A stretch of 6,747 bases of DNA from Solobacterium sp. (GCA_017475415.1 JAFVFM010000291.1:1-6747); one strand, 5' to 3'. Numbered from the stretch's first letter, positions 1-5,707 are shown. Numbers and translations: made by a program. Notes: generated by a model not told the origin, from the letters alone.

Positions 1-210
1 CGCAATTAAACCCACAGTTAATTTCATTGGTTTATACATAGCGGTATTCGTTAAATGACTCATAATTCTTGGTAAAGTGATATCGCATAATGTTGTTAAG
101 GCCGCACAAGCCAAATCTAAATATAGTTCTTTTCGATATGTTTTTAAATAAGGATAAAAGCGTTTAAGCAATTCTTTATTACTGTATTTTTTCATTGCGA
201 TTGTTGTCAT
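1..210 (-). CDS. ABC exporter subunit, N-terminal part (partial at window edge)
   Basis: The minus-strand frame is open from the ATG at 208-210 to the window edge, giving 70 residues that begin MTTIAMKKYSNKELLKRF. The pattern of a basic start, 'LKRFYPYLKTYRKELYLDL', a hydrophobic helix, and 'ITLPRIMSHLTN' is typical of the first transmembrane segment of ABC exporter half-transporters (membrane domain fused to an ATPase). A second hydrophobic stretch begins at the edge (KLTVGLIA). The ATPase part lies outside the window, so substrate and subtype cannot be read. I chose the ATG at 210 because AGAGG sits five bases before it on the minus strand; the ATG at 195 is an alternative without such a site. 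A TATAAT promoter lies just upstream. In many Bacillota such exporters occur as pairs. Confidence 0.72.
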   Translation of the reverse strand, partial: MTTIAMKKYSNKELLKRFYPYLKTYRKELYLDLACAALTTLCDITLPRIMSHLTNTAMYKPMKLTVGLIA

Positions 211-233
211 ATCTACCTCTTTCAATGCTGAAC

Positions 234-262
234 ATTATAGCATAGGACTATAGTCTTTTCTT
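234..262 (-). promoter_or_regulatory. Promoter of the ABC exporter gene with overlapping inverted repeats
   Basis: On the minus strand a perfect -10 box TATAAT occupies 234-239. The best -35 at 17-bp spacing is a poor AAGAAA (257-262). A perfect 10-bp palindrome GACTATAGTC (246-255) sits in the spacer. A 7-bp inverted repeat, GCATAGG at 240-246 and CCTATGC at 265-271, abuts the -10 box. A strong -10 with a weak -35 and symmetric sites between them suits a regulated promoter, for example one under a dimeric repressor or activator. The operator role is an inference. Confidence 0.55.
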
Positions 263-294
263 TCCCTATGCCCAAAAAATAGAGGCTGAATAGA

Positions 295-326
295 ATTAAA
301 GGGAAGCAAATATGCCTCCCTTTAAT
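295..326 (-). terminator. Hairpin terminator after the LOR/SDH-family gene
   Basis: Bases 295-307 and 314-326 form a 13-position stem with one mismatch around the loop AAATAT. Its core is GGGA..TCCC flanked by TTAAA/TTTAA. It starts 11 bases beyond the stop codon of the minus-strand gene at 338-1432. The A and T runs lie within the stem ends and are short, so termination may be incomplete, but position and symmetry support the call. Confidence 0.65.
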
Positions 327-337
327 GCATCTATTTC

Positions 338-1432
338 TTATTGTGTTTGTTTTACGCCTTGGGCAACTTTCGTAATAAAATCTTGTACATTAGCGACGAT
401 GGTTTTCGCACTCAAGCTACCTCGATCCAATAATTTATTCGTTACAAATTCTGAGATATCTACAGCATAGAAATATAAAGGTCTAACTTCACCATCTACC
501 CCCCTAAAGCTAGGAGTCATATTCCCCGTTGCGATAGTATGCAGTTGGGTAGCCATACAAATTACCGTTGTTGCATCACGCATCATATCACGCATCTTTG
601 ATTGACCTTCATAAGCATTTGCGATTACTTCTGGTAAAGGTCCATCATCACGAATAGAACCAGTTAAGACAAAAGGAACATTCTTCTTTATACAGCTATA
701 AATAATGCCATTATCGATATCGTAATCTTCTATAAATTGTTTTATCGAACCACTGCGTCTTACCTTATTTAAGACATCTAAATGATGGTAATGGCCATTC
801 GGTAAGGATTGTTGTGTATAAATATGTTGTCCTAAGGCTGTTTTAAAGTAAGCCCCTTCTAAATCATGTGTCGCTAAGGCATTGCCTGCCATTAAGCCAT
901 GTATATAACCATCTTCAATTAACGATTGCATTGCTAAACGAGCTTCTTGACTAAAAGAAACTGCAGGGCCTAAGACGAAGACTACTTTGCCATGGTCTTT
1001 TTCATAATTCAATAAAGCATATAATTCATCATAATCTTTACCAAAAGCTGTTTCTCTACTTCTTCCTGTACGGAATACAAATTGATCTTCCAATTCATTT
1101 TCTTCTACATGAAAGCCATTTGTATGAATATACATGCCTGTACTACCATCTTCACTTCTTCCCGTAATAACACGATCCCCTTTTTTCAAATTTCTCGCCT
1201 CAATAACAGAAAGTGTATCATCGTCATTTATTACTACACAGCTATCCATACGACTTTCTTCAGCTAATTTCCATATACCTTTAACCTTATAATATTCCGG
1301 ATACATAGAAGTAGAATGGAAATCTTCTGGGGCTACGCCATCCTTTTCACATACTTCAAATGGTGCATCCATCTTATCCAATAAGCCTAATTCTTCAAAA
1401 TTCGGTGCTTGATATTTTGGTAATTTAAACAT
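338..1432 (-). CDS. LOR/SDH-domain protein, ornithine cyclodeaminase-like (TIGR00300 type)
   Basis: This 364-residue protein looks like the TIGR00300 'LOR/SDH bifunctional enzyme conserved region' family. Members include the archaeal-type ornithine cyclodeaminase (ornithine to proline plus ammonia, NAD-dependent) and the C-terminal domain of cyanobacterial ArgZ/AgrE. The N-terminal part (about 1-120) contains 'ARNLKKGDRVITG'. The likely nucleotide-binding part has 'VLGPAVSFSQEA' (153-164), 'GLMAGNALATHDLEGA' (179-194), 'TGSIRDDGPLPEV' (257-269), 'GNMTPS' (303-308) and 'DRGS' (336-339). No signal peptide or membrane segment is visible, so it is probably cytosolic. Length is near the family norm. 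Upstream AGGAAGGA is rather far from the ATG (about 11 bases), with GAAGAG closer. It follows the GH13_18 gene by 82 bases with its own promoter candidate and ends at a hairpin. The exact reaction in Bacillota is unproven; no arginine or proline genes flank it here. Confidence 0.8.
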   Translation of the reverse strand: MFKLPKYQAPNFEELGLLDKMDAPFEVCEKDGVAPEDFHSTSMYPEYYKVKGIWKLAEESRMDSCVVINDDDTLSVIEARNLKKGDRVITGRSEDGSTGMYIHTNGFHVEENELEDQFVFRTGRSRETAFGKDYDELYALLNYEKDHGKVVFVLGPAVSFSQEARLAMQSLIEDGYIHGLMAGNALATHDLEGAYFKTALGQHIYTQQSLPNGHYHHLDVLNKVRRSGSIKQFIEDYDIDNGIIYSCIKKNVPFVLTGSIRDDGPLPEVIANAYEGQSKMRDMMRDATTVICMATQLHTIATGNMTPSFRGVDGEVRPLYFYAVDISEFVTNKLLDRGSLSAKTIVANVQDFITKVAQGVKQTQ

Positions 1433-1455
1433 ACTCTTCTCATCCTTCCTCTTCC

Positions 1456-1485
1456 ATTCTAAACAATCCTCTTTCCTTTAGACAA
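1456..1485 (-). promoter_or_regulatory. Promoter candidate for the LOR/SDH-family gene
   Basis: Read on the minus strand, TTGTCT (1480-1485) and TAGAAT (1456-1461) are separated by 18 bases. They match the sigma-A consensus at 4 of 6 and 5 of 6 positions. The predicted start lies just before the purine-rich leader of the gene starting at 1432. This suggests the gene can be expressed apart from the kinase/phosphorylase pair upstream. Confidence 0.45.
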
Positions 1486-1520
1486 GAGAAAAAGAAAGAC
1501 TACAGAAATATTTCCTATAG
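1484..1520 (-). terminator. Weak hairpin plus T-rich tail after the phosphorylase gene
   Basis: On the minus strand the last two codons of the phosphorylase gene (CTATAG) start an 8-bp stem with two G-T pairs (1513-1520 with 1500-1507). It is followed by a pyrimidine-rich TCTTTCTTTTTCTC. The stem is weak and overlaps the stop codon, so it may be only a partial terminator. Confidence 0.35.
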
Positions 1521-3032
1521 CCCATATTCTTCTTGTTCAATGGAATAATCATAATCTTCTAAATTTGCCTTTAATGTAGCACAGGCTAATTCATTCTTCC
1601 ATTTTATTTCTATATTACTCCCCTTTGTATGACAGGTAATTGTCGCACCTTCTTTAAAAGCTGGGAAGTGCTTACGGAAATGTAATAATTCTAATTGTTT
1701 TACTACTACATCTTCCTTTATTTTTTCTTTTACCACTTCTATATCTAGATTTGTACGATTAATTTCCTTATGGCCACCTGCCCCTGCTTTTTTAACTGCT
1801 TCAACATCATTTTCACCCGCAAATAAATCTAAATACCATATTTGTGGTTTACCAGGCATAAATAATTGTAGGGCTCTCGCTAATAATAATTGTTTTTCAT
1901 CTCTATTTAGCGCACTGAAGTATGTCATATTTACTTGGTAATACATCTTCTTTTCTCCATGCAAATCTTTTACATACCCACCGCGCTTCTTTAATGTAGC
2001 AATTAAGTCCTCTATTTCTTCTTCACTTAATAAGCCTTTTAAATCTAATACAGGTATTCCATCATGGCAACCTAGCATATTTACTGTCTGTATACCCTTA
2101 TCCACAACTTCATTGATCCACCGTACCAATTTTGTCGCATCCTCCTTTACAAAAGTATAAAGAATTAGTCCAGGTAAAAAGAAATCATATACCCAATAGC
2201 CCTTATCCGCTAATGTTTGATAAATTCCTTCTTCATATGTTGCATGGATTTCCGGTAATAAACGCAAGGCATATGGATCAGCTATTTTTTGTATCTTCTC
2301 TAACAAATCCCATGTTTCAGGTTCATTTAAAAAATTCTTTCTTCCTACTGCCTTAGGTGCATACGCAAAGGCATCTAAACGCACAATCTTTGCCCCATAA
2401 GAAGCTAATTTCTTAAGTGTATCTTGGTAATGTTGCCAAACAGATTCATCTTGTATATTCAAATCCATTTGCCCAAGATAAGAAACACTACCATCTTCCT
2501 CTTCTTTGATTTCTTGATAAAAAGTATTCCAATATGGTTGTTTACTTCCATCTGGGAATTGAACCATTAATATAGGTAAACCTTCCTTACGAAAAAACAT
2601 ATCCTGTATATATTTCTTTTCCGGAAGAATATAGCCTTCTTCACTCATTTCTCCATAACCATCCCAAAAGCGATTCCAATGGATAAAAAAGTCTTTATAT
2701 TTTGACTTTTCCCCATTTTTTAATAAATCCTGAAACTGAGGGGATAATACAGATAAATGATTCAAAATGAAATCCAACTTTAAATCTATACCCATTTCTT
2801 GTAAAGTAACTAAATTTTCTTCTTTAGCGATTGTTCCATTTATTTCATAGTCTTGTACAGAAAAACCACGATCTAAATCTGTATGATATAAGCTAGGTAA
2901 GATATAAATGGATTGAAATGCATCCTTCATTGGTTCATCTTTTAATAATTCCACTAAAGCAGATAATTGCCCACCTATACTATCTGGATAAAGATTCAGC
3001 ATAGGGCCTAATAATGTATCCTTATTCTTCAT
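1515..3032 (-). CDS. GH13_18 sucrose phosphorylase-like enzyme
   Basis: A glycoside hydrolase family 13, subfamily 18 protein; these enzymes split a glucoside with phosphate to give alpha-glucose 1-phosphate. Numbering from the chosen ATG (505 residues), I see the conserved 'DFILNHLS' (about 87-94), the nucleophile Asp220 in 'VRLDAFAY', the acid/base Glu261 in 'LPEIH', and the transition-state Asp324 in 'GCHDG'. A C-terminal 'AGENDVEAVKKAGAGGHKEI' block is typical of the subfamily. No signal peptide is seen, so it acts inside the cell. Family members use sucrose, sucrose 6'-phosphate, glucosylglycerate or glucosylglycerol; the substrate cannot be fixed from motifs alone. A GTG at 3054-3056 would add eight residues but lacks an RBS, whereas the ATG at 3030-3032 has GGAG eight bases upstream inside the kinase gene. 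The 11-base overlap with that gene suggests coupled translation. Confidence 0.85.
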   Translation of the reverse strand: MKNKDTLLGPMLNLYPDSIGGQLSALVELLKDEPMKDAFQSIYILPSLYHTDLDRGFSVQDYEINGTIAKEENLVTLQEMGIDLKLDFILNHLSVLSPQFQDLLKNGEKSKYKDFFIHWNRFWDGYGEMSEEGYILPEKKYIQDMFFRKEGLPILMVQFPDGSKQPYWNTFYQEIKEEEDGSVSYLGQMDLNIQDESVWQHYQDTLKKLASYGAKIVRLDAFAYAPKAVGRKNFLNEPETWDLLEKIQKIADPYALRLLPEIHATYEEGIYQTLADKGYWVYDFFLPGLILYTFVKEDATKLVRWINEVVDKGIQTVNMLGCHDGIPVLDLKGLLSEEEIEDLIATLKKRGGYVKDLHGEKKMYYQVNMTYFSALNRDEKQLLLARALQLFMPGKPQIWYLDLFAGENDVEAVKKAGAGGHKEINRTNLDIEVVKEKIKEDVVVKQLELLHFRKHFPAFKEGATITCHTKGSNIEIKWKNELACATLKANLEDYDYSIEQEEYGL

Positions 3033-3798
3033 GTATACGCTCCATAAATTCTTCACAACTAATTACTTCATTCGCTTTAGATATTAACCATTTCGCAGTT
3101 GGAGCTTGTGAAGTTAATAAATTTTGTTCGATTTCTAATACCATTGTTACAAATGGACTATCGGGATCCTTATCCCTATTTCTTTCCATACGATGTGCTA
3201 ATGTTTCCTTTGGTGTGCTCGCTAAAAAGATTGGATAATCAATATCACGTAATATTGCATTATTACCATGCGTCCACTCTAGTATGAGTACTCTTACATT
3301 AGAGAAATCTATTGCTTCATAATCTAAAGCTGTTTCACTTCTACCCATACGGCGTAAATAAATATTCTTTTCTCCTGCATGGAATAAACGAATGATTTCA
3401 TTTACTTCTTTGAAATTAATTTCTAATTCTGAACCTAGATAGTTTTCTAAGCCCTCTCTACCCTTTTCTTTATAAACTTCTTCTCGTTTTAAATCATTAT
3501 ATTTAGGAATACGATGAGGATAATTATCGCCTGACATCACATAGGCTTGTATTCCAGATTGTTCTAAATAATAACGTAATAAACTAGCTACGCCTGTTTT
3601 CCCAACACCAGAGCCACCATAGATAGATACAACAATTTTATCTTTTCCACTATTCTTTAATTCTTCCATCAATAAAGGAAAAATCACTTTTGCCTTATCT
3701 TCATGCCCTTTTACAATCTTAATCTTATCGCCAGGCATATCACCTTGGGTTATGTTTTCATCATAATTTGGATACTGCCAATTTACCTCATTAATCAT
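3022..3798 (-). CDS. P-loop kinase (uridine kinase / adenylylsulfate kinase-like) paired with the phosphorylase
   Basis: This 258-residue protein has a clear Walker A motif GGSGVGKT (61-68) after the beta strand KIVVSIY. 'SGDNYPHRIP' (89-98) is a likely substrate-binding segment. 'VRVLILEWTHGN' (168-179) is a Walker B-like strand, and the arginine-rich 'AHRMERNRDKDPDSPF' (201-216) resembles a lid region. The layout resembles the uridine kinase / phosphoribulokinase superfamily; such proteins are often auto-annotated as adenylylsulfate kinase, but no sulfate genes are here. The first 50 residues are an extra N-terminal part. A strong AAAGGAGA lies seven bases before the ATG and an extended -10 promoter precedes it. 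Overlap with the GH13_18 gene suggests it phosphorylates a product or acceptor of that enzyme, such as a sugar or glycerate. The substrate is unknown. Confidence 0.75.
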   Translation of the reverse strand: MINEVNWQYPNYDENITQGDMPGDKIKIVKGHEDKAKVIFPLLMEELKNSGKDKIVVSIYGGSGVGKTGVASLLRYYLEQSGIQAYVMSGDNYPHRIPKYNDLKREEVYKEKGREGLENYLGSELEINFKEVNEIIRLFHAGEKNIYLRRMGRSETALDYEAIDFSNVRVLILEWTHGNNAILRDIDYPIFLASTPKETLAHRMERNRDKDPDSPFVTMVLEIEQNLLTSQAPTAKWLISKANEVISCEEFMERIHEE

Positions 3799-3821
3799 AC
3801 TGTTCTCCTTTGTATATTGTC

Positions 3822-3830
3822 ATTTTACCA
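3822..3830 (-). promoter_or_regulatory. Extended -10 promoter of the kinase-phosphorylase operon
   Basis: The minus strand reads TGGTAAAAT (3822-3830), a TGn extension followed by a 5-of-6 match to TATAAT. No good -35 lies 16-18 bases upstream, which extended -10 promoters tolerate. Transcription would start near 3815, giving a short leader with AAAGGAGA before the ATG at 3798. Confidence 0.5.
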
Positions 3831-3845
3831 TATCTACTATCCGCA

Positions 3846-3914
3846 CTAATGGATATATTGTAGAATAATCATAGTGAGTAAAAACGAGCATTCACAATTA
3901 CTCCCATCCATTAG
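3846..3914. repeat. Long imperfect inverted repeat in the divergent intergenic region
   Basis: CTAATGGAT (3846-3854) is perfectly inverted as ATCCATTAG (3906-3914). Inside it ATTGTaGAAT (3857-3866) pairs with ATTCACAAT (3890-3898), with one bulged A. Together they give 18 base pairs around a 23-base loop. It lies between the kinase promoter and the zinc-ribbon gene. It could be an operator, a small mobile-element remnant or an RNA structure; the sequence does not decide. Confidence 0.45.
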
Positions 3915-3973
3915 AAAGAAGAGAAAAACAATACCAAGAAATGGTTGCCGAAAAAATGAAAACACTATTCTAA
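3878..3973 (+). pseudogene. Possible 31-codon tail of a lost gene before the zinc-ribbon gene
   Basis: After tandem stops (TAG TGA, 3872-3877) a frame runs to TAA at 3971-3973 and ends 'HPLERREKQYQEMVAEKMKT' plus LF. The charged, helix-like composition resembles a real protein C-terminus. Its stop lies 21 bases before the next start, the spacing expected within an operon. There is no good start codon or RBS for it and I recognise no family, so it may be chance in purine-rich DNA. Confidence 0.25.
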
Positions 3974-3994
3974 AAGAAATAAAGGAGAAAGAAA

Positions 3995-4207
3995 ATGAAA
4001 TGTCCAAAATGTGGTAAAGAAACCAAAAAAGGAATCGTTAAAGCATCTTATCCAAATATTACAAATGCACTAACACAAGTATTATGGACTCCTGAAGAAG
4101 ACATCCATAAAGCCATCCAAAAGAATAATGTAGAATTATCTTTACAGGCAGATGGTTATTATTGTGATGAATGCATGATGGTCTTCGCGGAATTCAAAGA
4201 ACGCTAA
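3995..4207 (+). CDS. Small zinc-ribbon protein (DUF6487-like)
   Basis: A 70-residue protein with two CxxC pairs, CPKC (3-6) and CDEC (57-60), which should bind one zinc ion in a zinc-ribbon fold. The opening 'MKCPKCGKETKKGIVKAS' and the aromatic 'YYCDEC..VFAEF' end resemble DUF6487-type proteins of Bacillota, whose function is unknown. A role in protein or nucleic-acid binding would be a guess. The start is well supported by AAAGGAG (3981-3987), seven bases before the ATG. No convincing promoter was found immediately upstream. No T-tailed terminator follows; instead a decayed gene fragment begins about 50 bases later. It is oriented away from the kinase gene, across a roughly 200-base spacer with inverted repeats. 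It could also be an orphan antitoxin-like zinc finger of the YgiT kind, but no toxin is adjacent. Confidence 0.75.
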   Translation: MKCPKCGKETKKGIVKASYPNITNALTQVLWTPEEDIHKAIQKNNVELSLQADGYYCDECMMVFAEFKER

Positions 4208-4256
4208 ACAAAAGAGCACTAGGGAATAAGTGAGATGAGGTGGCATACTATTTTGT

Positions 4257-4559
4257 ATTAAAGAAGCCTTACTTCAAATGATTATAATATCTTTAATCGC
4301 TAATATATTTGATAGAGTATTCATTGACTATTATTGGGTTGGTAAAACAAATGCTTGGAATATACCTGGTACTGAAGATTTAAAGCCTTATATACCAACG
4401 CATACTCTGATAAAGAAATGGATTGGAACACTCATTGTTCATCCAGTGAACTACCCAAGGCTGAAGCACTTGGGGTTTCCCGCACGCAGTTTCCAAGAGC
4501 TCAATTATTATTCCGGTTTACCTAACGATACAAAAGGGCAAAATAATTCACACATTTGA
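4257..4559 (+). pseudogene. Truncated 3' copy of the membrane-protein gene at 5201-5689
   Basis: Codons from 4257 to 4445 match residues 85-147 of the intact membrane protein downstream. By hand count 57 of 63 residues and 159 of 189 bases agree. Most differences are at third codon positions, so the copies diverged as functional genes before one decayed. The first 84 residues are missing and the last helix is replaced: after 'IVHP' the frame continues into unrelated sequence (VNYPRLKHLG...) until TGA at 4557. An ATG at 4278 opens a 93-codon frame, but it has no RBS and starts inside a helix. I regard it as a broken gene, not an expressed protein. The junction at 4445/4446 coincides with a transposon-end-like hairpin. 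Confidence 0.8.
4446..4504 (+). mobile_element. Relic resembling an IS200/IS605-family end
   Basis: Directly after the gene fragment comes GTGAACTACCC and a hairpin: CCCAAGGC (4454-4461) pairs with GCCTTGGG formed by 4466-4467 and 4469-4474, leaving A4468 bulged and TGAA as loop. Single-strand transposons of the IS200/IS605 family carry subterminal imperfect hairpins with an unpaired base, often introduced by a 'GAACTACCC'-like sequence. TCAA, a right-end cleavage tetranucleotide known from IS608, occurs at 4501-4504. No tnpA or tnpB gene is present, so at most one end remains. The boundary is a guess. Confidence 0.4.
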
Positions 4560-4584
4560 TTTTTTAGCATAATTATGCTAATTA
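4556..4584 (+). promoter_or_regulatory. Promoter and palindromic operator of the toxin-antitoxin operon
   Basis: A perfect 18-bp palindrome TTAGCATAATTATGCTAA spans 4564-4581. It overlaps a promoter candidate made of TTGATT (4556-4561) and, 17 bases on, TGC followed by the weak -10 TAATTA (4579-4584). Phd/YefM-type antitoxins usually repress their own operon by binding such palindromes, with the toxin as co-repressor. The site lies 21 bases before the antitoxin ATG. The palindrome is certain; the -10 assignment is not. Confidence 0.6.
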
Positions 4585-4602
4585 ATAATCGAGGTAAATA
4601 AT

Positions 4603-4869
4603 ATGAGCGAAAAGATAAGACCCGTTTCAGATTTAAGAAATAATTTTGCTGAAATATCAAATCAAGTCCACGAGACAAATGAACCTGTTTTTCTTACTAA
4701 GAATGGGTTTGGAGATATGGTTGTTTTAAGCATGGAAGCTTATGAGAATCTTCAATTTCAAAGTGAAGTTTATTTCAAATTGAAAGAAGCAGAAAAGATT
4801 GCAAAACTTGGTGGCAAAACTTTTTCTTCTAAAGAAGTTCTCAAAAGTATTAAAGAAACCATCAAATAA
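4603..4869 (+). CDS. Phd/YefM-family type II antitoxin
   Basis: An 88-residue protein whose first 50 residues follow the Phd/YefM pattern: 'IRPVSDLRNNFAEI' (5-18), 'NEPVFLTKNGFGDMVVLSME' (26-45) and 'AYENL' (46-50). In this family that part forms the dimeric DNA-binding domain. The C-terminal tail, 'KLKEAEKIAKLGGKTFSSKE' and beyond, is lysine-rich and should wrap and neutralise the toxin. The start is supported by GAGGT (4591-4595) seven bases upstream. The toxin gene begins four bases after its stop, so the pair is co-translated. The antitoxin plus toxin complex probably binds the palindrome upstream and keeps the operon repressed. The protein is complete with no missing motif. Confidence 0.88.
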   Translation: MSEKIRPVSDLRNNFAEISNQVHETNEPVFLTKNGFGDMVVLSMEAYENLQFQSEVYFKLKEAEKIAKLGGKTFSSKEVLKSIKETIK

Positions 4870-4873
4870 TTAT

Positions 4874-5185
4874 ATGTATAAAATAGAATTCTTACAGACT
4901 GCATTAGATGATTTAAAGGAAATTACTTCATATATTTCTAAAGAATTATCTAATCCTGAAGCAGCATATAAATTGGCAGAAACCATTGTCGAAAAAGCAA
5001 ATACCCTTTCTATTTTTCCTTATGGACGACCAGTTTATAATCCGTTAAAAAAGCTAAATAAAGAATATAGAACTATCTATGTCGATAATTATACTTTATT
5101 TTATTGGATTGAAGAAAATGAAAAGAAAGTAATTATTGCAAGAATAATTTACTCCAAACGCGATATAGAAAATATTGTTGATTGA
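4874..5185 (+). CDS. RelE/ParE-superfamily toxin
   Basis: A 103-residue protein of the RelE/ParE (plasmid-stabilisation) fold: 'MYKIEFLQTALDDLKEITSY' start, a two-helix hairpin to about residue 45, then 'FPYGRPVY' (48-55), 'KEYRTIYVDNYTLFYWIEE' (63-81) and the closing 'VIIARIIYSKRDIENIV' (86-102). RelE-like members cut mRNA in the ribosome and ParE-like members poison gyrase. Arg66, Arg90, Tyr93 and Arg96 fall where basic or aromatic active-site residues are found in RelE-type enzymes, but which target applies is uncertain. An in-frame ATG at 4799 would add 25 residues inside the antitoxin gene; the ATG at 4874 is preferred because it begins the conserved fold and lies four bases after the antitoxin stop. 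It has no clear RBS of its own, so it probably depends on coupling, which would keep toxin output low. Confidence 0.87.
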   Translation: MYKIEFLQTALDDLKEITSYISKELSNPEAAYKLAETIVEKANTLSIFPYGRPVYNPLKKLNKEYRTIYVDNYTLFYWIEENEKKVIIARIIYSKRDIENIVD

Positions 5186-5200
5186 TAAAGGGACAAAAAG

Positions 5201-5689
5201 ATGATTTTAATTATTGAAGGTTTAGCATTGTGTTTTATCCTACTAATTGTTTGTGTAGTAGGTATAGCGAATAAAGGGCCTGTTGGCCTAGTTTGTTTTT
5301 ATGAAAAAGATGTTCAAGATAGAGTTGTTGAATTAGGTTTAACAAGCAAAGAAGAGATTAAGAAAAGCACTATTATTGCTGCTATAGCAGTAACACTACC
5401 AATAACCATCCTAATTCCATATATGGTTTATAGAGTTAATGGCGTAACGGACTTTAAGCAAGCGTTATTCCAGATGATAGTAATTTCACTTATCGCTAAC
5501 ATATTTGACAGATTATTCATTGATTATTATTGGGTAGGAAAAACAAATGCCTGGAATATACCAGGAACTGAAGATTTAAAACCATATATTCCTACTAGTA
5601 CTCTTATAAAGAAATGGATTGGAACACTCATTGTTCATCCACTAATATTCCTATTAATAGCTTGGATTATTCAATTTGTCACAAAATAA
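5201..5689 (+). CDS. Four-helix membrane protein of unknown function
   Basis: I do not recognise the family. The 162 residues hold four predicted membrane helices at about 2-22, 56-77, 88-106 and 138-160. Between helices 1 and 2 is a conserved-looking 'NKGPVGLVCFYEKDVQDR' (24-41) that includes a Cys. Between helices 3 and 4 is a polar loop 'WVGKTNAWNIPGTEDLKPYI' (111-130). AAAGGGA (5187-5193) precedes the ATG by seven bases. The gene starts 15 bases after the toxin stop, so it probably shares the toxin-antitoxin transcript. A decayed copy of its second half lies upstream of the antitoxin gene (4257-4445). The third-position bias between the copies shows the protein sequence was under selection. 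A membrane enzyme or accessory channel role would be a guess. Confidence 0.75.
   Translation: MILIIEGLALCFILLIVCVVGIANKGPVGLVCFYEKDVQDRVVELGLTSKEEIKKSTIIAAIAVTLPITILIPYMVYRVNGVTDFKQALFQMIVISLIANIFDRLFIDYYWVGKTNAWNIPGTEDLKPYIPTSTLIKKWIGTLIVHPLIFLLIAWIIQFVTK
5453..5641 (+). repeat. Second copy of a 189-bp diverged direct repeat
   Basis: This part of the intact membrane-protein gene repeats 4257-4445 at about 84% identity over 189 bases. The copies are 1,196 bases apart and enclose the toxin-antitoxin pair. The last 36 bases (5606-5641 and 4410-4445) are identical, while the preceding 153 differ at 30 positions. Confidence 0.85.
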
Positions 5690-5707
5690 ATACTCCTAGG
5701 CAAAGAA

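Noticed and set aside
1082..1267. Plus-strand open frame of 61 codons opposite the LOR/SDH-family gene
   Set aside because: It lies entirely inside a well-supported minus-strand gene, has no RBS and no recognisable protein pattern.
2132..2356. Plus-strand open frame of 74 codons opposite the phosphorylase gene
   Set aside because: It is antisense to conserved GH13 coding sequence and has no RBS or promoter of its own.
3033..3056. GTG start adding eight residues to the phosphorylase
   Set aside because: No ribosome binding site precedes it, whereas the ATG at 3030-3032 has GGAG at good spacing.
3014..3287. Two plus-strand open frames opposite the kinase gene
   Set aside because: They mirror the kinase reading frame region, have no ribosome binding site and encode no plausible protein.
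4799..4873. In-frame N-terminal extension of the toxin inside the antitoxin gene
   Set aside because: The extra 25 residues are the antitoxin tail read in another frame; the conserved toxin fold starts at the ATG at 4874.
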